In this document: positions 7,806-13,982 of the stretch, piece by piece
Layout of the letters: the number at the start of each line of letters is the position of its first letter
Position numbering within the stretch: the stretch's first letter is position 1
Notes under the pieces: model-generated
What the model was told of the DNA's origin: nothing
The model's input: the letters and a program-made list of their open reading frames with translations, nothing else
Database searches by the model: none
Assembly: GCA_900548205.1 (NCBI GenBank)
Contig: URJS01000020.1
Coordinates: 1-30,669, forward strand
Direction of reading: 5' to 3'
Length of the DNA: 30,669 nt
Source of the DNA: an uncultured Roseburia sp.
Lineage (GTDB): Bacteria; Bacillota; Clostridia; Lachnospirales; Lachnospiraceae
Made by a program: the position numbers and the translations under genes

Positions 7806-8096
7806 TTATGCCTCGTCTTTTCTAACGCATAAGAAACGAAGAACGTTATCCATGATACGAACGTCCTGCTCAACTGCTGCAGGAACCGTGGACTCTGCAT
7901 CAAACTGGATAAAATAATAATAGCCCTCATTCATCTTCTGAACTTCGTAAGCTAATCTTTTCTTACCCCAGTCTTCCACTTCTGTCACAGTACCGCCGGC
8001 ACGAGTGATATACTCTTTTGCCTTCTCTACGATAGCTGTTCTCGCATCATCTTCGATCTTTGCACTGACTACGAGTGCTAATTCATACTTATTCAT
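7806..8096 (-). CDS. rpsF: 30S ribosomal protein S6
   Basis: A 96-aa S6 beginning MNKYELALVVSAKIEDD, with GGTVTEVEDWGKKRLAYEVQKMNEGYYYFIQF and MDNVLRFLCVRKDEA. It forms a heterodimer with S18 on the ribosome platform. The ATG at 8096 is chosen because GGAGG lies about 10 nt upstream and it matches the family start; the frame stays open for 14 more codons without homology. It leads rpsF-ssb-rpsR and has its own promoter inside the end of the upstream DUF951 gene. Confidence 0.96.
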   Translation of the reverse strand: MNKYELALVVSAKIEDDARTAIVEKAKEYITRAGGTVTEVEDWGKKRLAYEVQKMNEGYYYFIQFDAESTVPAAVEQDVRIMDNVLRFLCVRKDEA

Positions 8097-8124
8097 GCGA
8101 ATTCTTTCCTCCTTTTGGTCTCTG

Positions 8125-8147
8125 GTCCACGCTTTCATTGCGTGAAC
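8125..8147 (-). promoter_or_regulatory. hairpin in the rpsF leader
   Basis: On the minus strand GTTCACGC pairs with GCGTGGAC (one G.U) around a 7-nt loop, between the promoter and the rpsF ribosome binding site. rpsF leaders in many bacteria carry an S6:S18-binding structure with a conserved CCG; I do not see that CCG here, so the role is only suggested by position. Confidence 0.35.
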
Positions 8148-8173
8148 AAGGAATTTTTATATCACGAGGATAT

Positions 8174-8202
8174 ACTATATCATGTTTCCCCTCTAAATTC
8201 AA
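8174..8202 (-). promoter_or_regulatory. promoter of rpsF-ssb-rpsR
   Basis: On the minus strand TTGAAT (8197-8202) and TATAGT (8174-8179) are separated by 17 bp. The -35 overlaps the last bases of the DUF951 gene. Transcription would start near 8167, leaving a leader of about 70 nt. Confidence 0.65.
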
Positions 8203-8384
8203 GGCTTTTTCTTAATTTCCCTCGTATTTTTTTCCACAAGCTTTCTTGCAATCATAATCTGATGACCGCATCCCATACACTTTAATCGAAAATCCGCGCC
8301 GACACGAAGAATCTCCCATTCATTACTGCCGCATGGATGCTGTTTTTTCAACCTGACACGATCGCCCACCTCATATTTATCCAC
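8199..8384 (-). CDS. DUF951 family small protein (YyzM-like)
   Basis: A 61-aa protein with the DUF951 pattern VGDRVRLKKQHPCGSNEWEILRVGADFRLKCMGCGHQIMI, split by the conserved PCG and CMGCGH motifs; the Cys residues suggest a small zinc-binding beta-barrel. The function of the family is unknown. I chose GTG at 8384 because GGGGGAG lies about 6 nt upstream; ATG at 8402 overlaps the preceding stop (ATGA) but has GAGG only one base away. It sits between a small lipoprotein gene and rpsF, a frequent neighbourhood for this family near rpsF/ssb/rpsR in Firmicutes. Confidence 0.85.
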   Translation of the reverse strand: MDKYEVGDRVRLKKQHPCGSNEWEILRVGADFRLKCMGCGHQIMIARKLVEKNTREIKKKP

Positions 8385-8398
8385 AGCCGCTCCCCCTT

Positions 8399-8746
8399 TC
8401 ATTCCTCTATAATTTCTATTGCAAACACACCGTCAAGCTGCGCCGGATAACTTTCCTTGATCATTCCGTCATACCCGATCTCAATGACATCGCCCTCCCG
8501 GAGCTTCCCAAGCGCCGTGAGAGAATCCGCCTCACTGATGCTGTCTGTCCCGACGCTGATACGGTCGGAGGACTTGCGCTCCTCCTCGCCCTCCAGAGGC
8601 TCAACCAAAAGCGTATGTTCCTTTACCTCCAGTACGGTCGCCTCAAAATAAGCCCGCGCTGTCTCGACCGGGGATGTCACCGCCTCCCCGCAGCCTGTCA
8701 GAAACAATATGCCGGCCCCCGCCAAAAGTCTATGATATTTTCCCAT
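8399..8746 (-). CDS. small lipoprotein, DUF3221/YobA-like
   Basis: A 115-aa product with a short signal peptide and a lipobox ending LTGC near residue 19, predicted to be lipid-anchored on the outer face of the membrane. The mature part reads like an OB-type DUF3221/YobA domain: ATVLEVKEHTLLVEP, then SDRISVGTDSI, then LREGDVIEIGYDGMI, and a final VFAIEIIEE. No catalytic residues are apparent. It starts 3 bp after the Sir2 gene and its stop overlaps the alternative ATG of the DUF951 gene, so these three are probably one transcript. Confidence 0.8.
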   Translation of the reverse strand: MGKYHRLLAGAGILFLTGCGEAVTSPVETARAYFEATVLEVKEHTLLVEPLEGEEERKSSDRISVGTDSISEADSLTALGKLREGDVIEIGYDGMIKESYPAQLDGVFAIEIIEE

Positions 8747-8749
8747 AAG

Positions 8750-9475
8750 CTACCCCTCTATCTGCGAAAAAACCTCGCCAAGCCCTGCCTGAAGCAGAAG
8801 ATCTGCCCGCCCGTCCATCGGCGTTGTCGTCTTATTGATGAGCACCAGCTTGTTTCCTCTGTAATAGTCGATCAGTCCGGCTGCCGGATATACGGCAAGC
8901 GATGTTCCACCAACGATCAGCACATCCGCATGACTGATATAAAACACCGCCTCCTCAAGCGTCTGCTGATCCAGCCCCTCCTCATAGAGCACAACGTCCG
9001 GCTTGATCTCTCCGCCGCACCTGTCGCAGCGCGGTACCTGTTCCGCAGAGCCTAACACATACTCCGCGTCAAATCCTCTCTGGCACTTGCGGCAGTAATT
9101 GCGGTGTACGCTCCCATGCAGCTCCAGTACCTTGCAGCTTCCTGCCCTCTGATGCAGTCCGTCAATGTTCTGCGTGATGACCGCCTTCACCTTTCCCGCC
9201 GCTTCAAGTGCCGCAAGCTTCTGATGCGTAATGTTCGGCTTTGCATCCAGACACAGCATCTTTTCTCTGTAAAAGCGGTAAAACTCCTCCGTATGACGCA
9301 TATAAAAGCTGTGGCTTAAAATCGTCTCCGGCGGATAGTCATATTTCTGCTTGTACAATCCGTCCACGCTGCGGAAATCCGGGATGCCGCTCTCTGTGGA
9401 CACGCCTGCGCCGCCGAAAAACACAATGTTGTCTGATTCCCGTATCATCTGTAAAAACTTCTCTGTTTCCGTCAT
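8750..9475 (-). CDS. cobB: NAD-dependent protein deacylase, Sir2 family
   Basis: A 241-aa sirtuin that removes acyl groups from lysines using NAD+, releasing nicotinamide and O-acyl-ADP-ribose. The motifs are complete: GGAGVSTESGIPDFRS (21-36), TQNIDGLHQRAG (101-112), catalytic His120 in LELHGS, and a Zn site of Cys128, Cys131, Cys150 and Cys153. GGTSLAVYPAAG and LVINK follow. The ATG at 9475 is preceded by GGGAGGG at about 7 nt; the frame is open 33 codons further upstream without homology. It heads a probable operon with the lipoprotein and DUF951 genes. Lysine acetylation targets are not indicated. Confidence 0.94.
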   Translation of the reverse strand: MTETEKFLQMIRESDNIVFFGGAGVSTESGIPDFRSVDGLYKQKYDYPPETILSHSFYMRHTEEFYRFYREKMLCLDAKPNITHQKLAALEAAGKVKAVITQNIDGLHQRAGSCKVLELHGSVHRNYCRKCQRGFDAEYVLGSAEQVPRCDRCGGEIKPDVVLYEEGLDQQTLEEAVFYISHADVLIVGGTSLAVYPAAGLIDYYRGNKLVLINKTTTPMDGRADLLLQAGLGEVFSQIEG

Positions 9476-9668
9476 TATCATTCCCTCCCATTGCATCAAT
9501 GACCAATAGCATGACACATCCGTCAAACGCTTTCCTTCCGGATTAATTGCTGTCAATTCCGAAGCAGCTTTCAAAAGAGGCTGCTCTGATACTTCATTCT
9601 ACAACAAATACAGATACTTTAAAACGGCAAAATCCAACTTTTCCGATAAAGGAACAAACGTGTGTTTT

Positions 9669-9707
9669 TATGACATAGGATTTGCAGCGCAATTTCCTAC
9701 TGTCATA
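9669..9707. other. 39-bp imperfect palindrome
   Basis: TATGACA (9669-9675) and TGTCATA (9701-9707) enclose inner matches AGGA/TCCT and TTGC/GCAA, giving a long interrupted stem. It has no T-tract on either strand, so it is not a simple terminator, and lies beside the terminator at 9709-9755. It could be a processing signal or a protein-binding site. Confidence 0.5.
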
Positions 9708-9708
9708 A

Positions 9709-9755
9709 AAAAGCGCCCTGCCGCAAAAGAATACTTCTTGCAGCAAGGCGCTTTT
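9709..9755 (-). terminator. terminator of the large surface-protein gene
   Basis: AAAAGCGCC (9709-9717) pairs with GGCGCTTTT (9747-9755), with further pairing GCNGCAA/TTGCNGC inside. On the minus strand it ends in six T. It may also act weakly on the + strand. Confidence 0.8.
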
Positions 9756-9761
9756 GTCGAA

Positions 9762-9784
9762 CCGGAGGGATAACCCCCCCCCGG
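9762..9784. other. C9 homopolymer in a small stem-loop
   Basis: Nine C residues (9774-9782; G9 in the transcript) lie 24 bp after the stop of the surface-protein gene. CCGG at 9762-9765 can pair with CCGG at 9781-9784. Such runs change length by slippage, but this one is outside the reading frame. The rest of 9476-9668 shows no gene that I can support. Confidence 0.5.
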
Positions 9785-9805
9785 TGCATATCATCCGTTA
9801 TTTTA

Positions 9806-12214
9806 TTACTGGACCGTAAAGGTCTTGGTTGCAGTTCCTTTGCTTAAATTAACCTTGATCTGATACTCCCCGTTTGGAAGAATCATTCCGAGATTTTTAA
9901 TAAATTTAATCTGTACGCCATTCGCATTTGTGGAAACCTCAATATCCTTGGAACCCGTATATACGGTGCTGCTTCCATTCTGCGTAATTTCAATATCGTC
10001 TGCGGAAACGTACATCTGGTCTGCCTGTACGTCATAATCAAATGTGAGCGACAATACCGTACACTCATTCTTTGGACCATAATCCTTAGAAACAGTAATG
10101 TTCGTAATCTGTACAGTATCCTGCGGCGGCTGCGGAACCTCCGGAGACTTTTCCGGGATCCTTACAGCATCCACAAATTGTACTCTGTTCCCAAGCAAAT
10201 CCTCATAAACGTAGAAGACTGTCTTACTTGCAGCCGTTACGCCATTTAGCGTTATGCGGTTATTGCCTTCCACAAAGCTGATCATCGTTCCCTGTGAGAG
10301 TACCTGATCCACGGTCACATCCGAGTTCAGCATATCCTTATCGAGGCATAGATACCACATATTTCCCTTCTCATTTGACTGGAAGTCAAAGATCGCCTCT
10401 GTATCAGAATTTCTTGTCACGGTCGGCATAGAGAAGGTCGGCCATGAAAGGTCTACAAAGAACTTATATTTACTGATACTCTTATCACTGTATGTGATGA
10501 TTACGGTGTAATTATTCATATCCTGGAAGAAATAGCCGTCCTGCATATGAAGGCGATACTGCGTATGGCTTAACTTTTCCATTCTTCCAAGGTGAAGGCT
10601 TGAGGATGCCGGGCAGGAAATACTAAAGTTTGCAAGGCTTAATTCCTCAGCAGGCTTGCCGCTTAATGTTATATCGAAATAACGGTCTGTTGCCTTTGCA
10701 TCCACAATCTGTATCGCATTCTGCTGCGCCTCCTGTGCAGGTGTCGCCGCGATATAAACGGGTCCCTGTACGAGACTTTCTTTTCCATTGTGATCCACTG
10801 CGAGATAATATACCTCATATCCAACGTCTGTCTTTAAATTGGAGATACGAATATTGTTTGCCTGATAGTTCAGGGTTGTCTTAATTCCCTGTGATTTCAC
10901 CTGATCTGCCGTAGGTACGCTGCGGGCTGCTCTTAATGCAGAGCTTTCCTGCAATAAATAATAAAACTCTCCCGAAGAATCAGAAACGAAGAATAGATCC
11001 GCATTTCCCTCATTGATTCTGGTTGCCTCAAGCTTCGTGAGCGCCGGCGCGTCATTACGCACCTCAAATACCTTGCTGATCATTGTTCCGTCCGGCAGCG
11101 TCATGTAGATTTCATAATCATTATCCTTATACACTGCGGTTGAAATCTCATAGGTCTTATTGTCTGTCGTTTTTACATTTAAAATCGTCATATCGGAACC
11201 ACCGCTGTTGCAGAGAATCGAAATCTGTTCCTTTGCGACCGGTGCTGACGTCGGAGCGCTTAAGGTCACGATTACCTTTGCATATTCACTCTGCACACGC
11301 TCAATAACGATTTTTTCAGTGGAAGGAGCTGACCCTGACGAATTGCCGCCGGAGCCTCCGCCCTGCGGCGGATTTACATTTCCGTCTACTACGGAACCAT
11401 TATTCTGTCCCCCCGCATTTGAGCCGGAATTATTTTTATTTGCCGGCTTTCCCGGATTCTTTTGATTCTTATTCTTATTTGCTGTCTGACCTGTCTTACC
11501 CGGCTTTGCCTTTTCATTTACCTGCAAATCCGCAACCTTATCCTTACCGGTTAAATTTGCAAGCTTCGTCTCTGAAATAAGACTTGCAACGCTTCCCTCT
11601 ACGAGAATGGATGATTCCTTTGCAGCATCTGCAACGTTCATCTTCTCTACATTTCCCTTAATGGTAAGCTCTGATTTTGCATTTACCTGAAGCTGGGCAA
11701 TCTGTCCCTCTGCCTCCAAAACGGTCTGCTCGTCAAGGGATGCCATATTGACAGATGATGCAGCGTCCAAAACAACACGAACGGCATCCTCTTTTCTTGC
11801 AACCACCATGTTTTCCACGGTCGTGCTTTCTATATGGATTGAATTCTTACCGCCTCCGTAAATCTGGAGATTTGCCGCCGTCACATTTCTAAGAGTCACA
11901 TCTCCGTCCCCTACTGCGGCGTCAATCTTTAGGGTCTCTACAGATACATTCTCAACCACAACATCCGGTGACGTAATGGTCAGCTCCTTGTACTCTGCCT
12001 GATCGCTATAAGTACCGGGAACATCCAAAACCAGTGTGTCGCTCTCCTCTGTCTCCTCCGGCAGCTCTGTCACATCATTTTCCGTAACAGCCACTACCTC
12101 GTTCTCATTGCCGTCTGCAGGCGCCGGATTACCTTTTGGAAACAAAAGAATCCCAAGCACCACAACACAGATTACAACCGGCACAAGCACATAAAGTAAT
12201 TTTTTGTTGTTCAT
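9806..12214 (-). CDS. large membrane-anchored surface protein, beta-rich, multidomain
   Basis: An 802-aa protein of unknown function. From the ATG at 12214 (preceded by AAGGGGAG) it has a basic start and one hydrophobic segment (~6-25, LLYVLVPVVICVVVLGILLF), a signal anchor or uncleaved signal. Residues ~50-235 are short repeating strands (DVVVENVSVETLKID, DVTLRNVTAANLQIYG, IHIESTTVENMVV), the rhythm of a right-handed beta-helix. Residues ~236-300 are a disordered Lys/Asn/Gly/Pro/Ser linker. Residues ~301-802 look like several Ig/fibronectin-type modules (KIVIERVQSEYAKVIVTLS, YEVYYLAVDHNGKES, VFYVYEDLLGNRVQF). There is no LPXTG motif and no SLH domain. It is a single-gene unit with its own promoter (12284-12312) and terminator. 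It is probably an adhesin-like or wall-associated structural protein. Confidence 0.85.
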   Translation of the reverse strand: MNNKKLLYVLVPVVICVVVLGILLFPKGNPAPADGNENEVVAVTENDVTELPEETEESDTLVLDVPGTYSDQAEYKELTITSPDVVVENVSVETLKIDAAVGDGDVTLRNVTAANLQIYGGGKNSIHIESTTVENMVVARKEDAVRVVLDAASSVNMASLDEQTVLEAEGQIAQLQVNAKSELTIKGNVEKMNVADAAKESSILVEGSVASLISETKLANLTGKDKVADLQVNEKAKPGKTGQTANKNKNQKNPGKPANKNNSGSNAGGQNNGSVVDGNVNPPQGGGSGGNSSGSAPSTEKIVIERVQSEYAKVIVTLSAPTSAPVAKEQISILCNSGGSDMTILNVKTTDNKTYEISTAVYKDNDYEIYMTLPDGTMISKVFEVRNDAPALTKLEATRINEGNADLFFVSDSSGEFYYLLQESSALRAARSVPTADQVKSQGIKTTLNYQANNIRISNLKTDVGYEVYYLAVDHNGKESLVQGPVYIAATPAQEAQQNAIQIVDAKATDRYFDITLSGKPAEELSLANFSISCPASSSLHLGRMEKLSHTQYRLHMQDGYFFQDMNNYTVIITYSDKSISKYKFFVDLSWPTFSMPTVTRNSDTEAIFDFQSNEKGNMWYLCLDKDMLNSDVTVDQVLSQGTMISFVEGNNRITLNGVTAASKTVFYVYEDLLGNRVQFVDAVRIPEKSPEVPQPPQDTVQITNITVSKDYGPKNECTVLSLTFDYDVQADQMYVSADDIEITQNGSSTVYTGSKDIEVSTNANGVQIKFIKNLGMILPNGEYQIKVNLSKGTATKTFTVQ

Positions 12215-12283
12215 ACTTTCTCCCCTTCTTATGTATTTCATCAATATTCGTAAGTACACCCAAGCAGTGATACTATCCTTACT

Positions 12284-12312
12284 ACTATAACGGACAATCA
12301 TAAATTTTTCAA
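12284..12312 (-). promoter_or_regulatory. promoter of the surface-protein gene
   Basis: On the minus strand TTGAAA (12307-12312) and TATAGT (12284-12289) are 17 bp apart. The start would be near 12277, giving a leader of about 60 nt. Confidence 0.6.
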
Positions 12313-12337
12313 CAAAATAAGCTTATGCTCCTCTGGC

Positions 12338-12438
12338 AGAGCGCTATTCTTATATGAAAAACAAAGAGCGACACGCTTCGCGAACCACTCTTATGTCAAA
12401 CAACGGGCGACACGCTCCGTGAACCGCTCTTATGTAAA
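12338..12438 (+). repeat. tandem array of the ~40-bp hairpin repeat, copies C and D
   Basis: Two units of 39 bp follow each other head to tail: 12361-12399 starts ACAAAGAGCGACACGC and 12400-12438 starts ACAACGGGCGACACGC. Both end in CTCTTATGT plus an A-rich joint. The preceding 12338-12360 (GCGCTATTCTTATATG) looks like the tail of a further decayed unit. C and D have weaker stems than A, B and E because position 7 is A opposite C. The array lies between the surface-protein promoter and the tRNA terminator. Confidence 0.7.
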
Positions 12439-12445
12439 CAAAAAA

Positions 12446-12480
12446 CTGACAGCTTCTACAACATCTGCAAAAGCTATCAG
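12446..12480 (-). terminator. terminator of the initiator tRNA gene
   Basis: CTGACAGCTT (12446-12455) pairs with AAGCTATCAG (12471-12480) with one G.U pair. On the minus strand it is followed by TTTTTT. Confidence 0.8.
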
Positions 12481-12488
12481 TCTATGAA

Positions 12489-12562
12489 TTGCGGGAATAG
12501 GATTTGAACCTATGACCTTCGGGTTATGAGCCCGACGAGCTTCCAGACTGCTCCATCCCGCG
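12489..12562 (-). tRNA. initiator tRNA-fMet (anticodon CAU)
   Basis: A full cloverleaf can be drawn in 74 nt. The acceptor arm is CGCGGGA against TCCCGCA, with the C1.A72 mismatch typical of initiators. The anticodon stem has three G-C pairs around CTCATAA, another initiator mark, and the T arm is ATAGG-TTCAAAT-CCTAT. The 3' CCA is not encoded. It is a single gene with its own consensus promoter and terminator. Confidence 0.95.
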
Positions 12563-12606
12563 GTAATATAAGTCTGCCAAATCGGTCTTGACTTTATTTA
12601 CAGGGT

Positions 12607-12635
12607 ATTATAATCCTTTTTGTTATGGTTGTCAA
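12607..12635 (-). promoter_or_regulatory. consensus promoter of the initiator tRNA
   Basis: On the minus strand TTGACA (12630-12635) and TATAAT (12607-12612) are exactly 17 bp apart. The start would be near 12600, leaving a 5' extension of about 40 nt to be removed by RNase P. Confidence 0.75.
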
Positions 12636-12715
12636 ATCTGTTTTTTGCTTTCCCTGCTCTCTTTTATACTTTATGCTATTACCATGGTTTTTAGAACTCC
12701 AATTTTTATTTTCCC

Positions 12716-13240
12716 TTACATCCATCCGGCAAGCACAATGCTCGCCGCCGTTCCGGCAAGCGTTGCAAGCAGCGCTCCTGCCAGTGTGTAACGGCTCTTT
12801 TTTATTTTTGCCGTCATAAAATAGACGGACATGGTATAAAAAATAGTTTCCGTGCTGCTCATCATAATCGAAGCGATTTTCCCAAGCATGGAGTCCGCGC
12901 CGTACTCCTTATACAGGTCCAGTAAAAGTCCTGTCGCCGCAGACGAGGAAAACATTTTGACAACAGTGAGCGGGAGAAGCTCTGACGGAAAGCCGATGCG
13001 GTCTGTGAAAGCAGCAAAAAGCCCTGCAAAAAATTCTAAGAATCCGGACGCTCTTAAGATGCCGACTGCCACCATAAGTCCGATCAGTGTCGGCATGATG
13101 CCGATGACCGTCGAGAATCCGTCCTTCGCTCCCTCGATAAATTCCTCATAGATATTTTGTTTATTTAAGATACCGTAGCCGACAATACAAAAAATCAAAA
13201 GCGGTATCATCACATTTGATAAAAACAGCATTACGTTCAT
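12716..13240 (-). CDS. spmB: spore maturation protein SpmB
   Basis: A 174-aa integral membrane protein of the nucleoside-recognition (Gate) family. It has SNVMIPLLIFCIVGYGI, DGFSTVIGIMPTLIGLMVAVGILRASG and a helix with KMFSSSAATGLLLDLYKEYGADS, followed by MMSSTETIFYTMSVYF, all hallmarks of SpmB. With SpmA it is needed for spore core dehydration and heat resistance in B. subtilis and C. perfringens. The ATG at 13240 overlaps the spmA stop (ATGA), implying coupling; the frame extends ten codons further upstream without homology. No gene follows on this strand before the tRNA unit. Confidence 0.93.
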   Translation of the reverse strand: MNVMLFLSNVMIPLLIFCIVGYGILNKQNIYEEFIEGAKDGFSTVIGIMPTLIGLMVAVGILRASGFLEFFAGLFAAFTDRIGFPSELLPLTVVKMFSSSAATGLLLDLYKEYGADSMLGKIASIMMSSTETIFYTMSVYFMTAKIKKSRYTLAGALLATLAGTAASIVLAGWM

Positions 13241-13851
13241 TCTCGCCGAAGCCTCTCTTTTATTTTGCAAAATATGATCGCCGCCAACGTACTGCAGCAG
13301 GTCGCAAGCAGCGCCGGACCGACGATTGCCGCCGGATTTACGCTCCCGTACTGCCCTCGGTAGGCAATGATATTAACCGGAATTAGCTGTAAGGATGAAA
13401 TATTGATGATCAAAAAGGTACACATTTCATCTGTGGCAATATCCGGCGCCCGTTTTTTGGTGCGCCCCCTGCGCTTGCATTCTTCTATATTGATTTCCTC
13501 AAGCGCCTCCATTGCCTTAAGCCCCGCCGGCGTCGCCGCCCATCCAAGCCCAAACATATTGGCGATCATATTTGTCGCAATATATTTATTGGCAATGTGT
13601 TCCTTTGGCAGATGCGGAAATAAAAATCTAAGCAACGGTTCCATTTTTCTCGACAATCCGCCAATCATCCCGGAATTTTCCGCTATTTTCATCAATCCCA
13701 CCCAAAACGACATCACGCCCGTCATTGCGATACACAGCGTAACAGCCTCCTTTGCAGAATCAAGCGCCGCGTCCGTGATCGCCGGAAGGGTGCCGTTAAA
13801 CGATGCATACACGATTCCGACGAGTATCATAAATGCCCACAGATAATTCAT
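13237..13851 (-). CDS. spmA: spore maturation protein SpmA
   Basis: A 204-aa polytopic membrane protein. MNYLWAFMILVGIVYASFNG, the CIAMTGVMSFWVGLMKIAENSG helix region, NMIANMFGLGWAATPAGLKAM and CTFLIINISSLQLIPVNIIAYR match SpmA. It works with SpmB during late sporulation. A GAGGGTGG precedes the ATG. Upstream, a SigE-like pair (ATA and CATACGAT) fits the mother-cell expression known for spmA in B. subtilis. It is the first gene of a two-gene operon and diverges from the DUF885 lipoprotein gene. Confidence 0.94.
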   Translation of the reverse strand: MNYLWAFMILVGIVYASFNGTLPAITDAALDSAKEAVTLCIAMTGVMSFWVGLMKIAENSGMIGGLSRKMEPLLRFLFPHLPKEHIANKYIATNMIANMFGLGWAATPAGLKAMEALEEINIEECKRRGRTKKRAPDIATDEMCTFLIINISSLQLIPVNIIAYRGQYGSVNPAAIVGPALLATCCSTLAAIIFCKIKERLRRE

Positions 13852-13880
13852 AGGTCAACCACCCTCTGATGTTTCTTTTT

Positions 13881-13908
13881 ATCGTATGCCCGAGGGGCTT
13901 TTCCTTAT
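13881..13908 (-). promoter_or_regulatory. SigE-like promoter of spmAB
   Basis: On the minus strand ATA (13906-13908) is 17 bp from CATACGAT (13881-13888). Sporulation SigE promoters have an ATA-type -35 and a CATACAAT-type -10 at about this spacing; one core base differs. The start would be near 13874, about 23 nt before spmA. Confidence 0.45.
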
Positions 13909-13921
13909 CACTTCATCACGC

Positions 13922-13948
13922 ATAAGTCCCTGTTCTTTTTCATACGAT
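13922..13948 (+). promoter_or_regulatory. SigE-like promoter of the DUF885 lipoprotein
   Basis: ATA (13922-13924) is 16 bp from CATACGAT (13941-13948), the same -10 as on the spmAB side in mirror orientation. The start would be near 13955, about 28 nt before the TTG start. Confidence 0.4.
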
Positions 13949-13982
13949 GTGCTAATTCCCTTCTTATCATGAGGTTTGTATT

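Noticed and set aside
9594..9794. 66-codon minus-strand ORF after the surface-protein gene
   Set aside because: It runs through the C9 tract, the terminator and the palindrome, has no ribosome binding site and no recognisable protein features.
12361..12438. CRISPR array
   Set aside because: The two units are directly joined with no unique spacers, and there are no cas genes.
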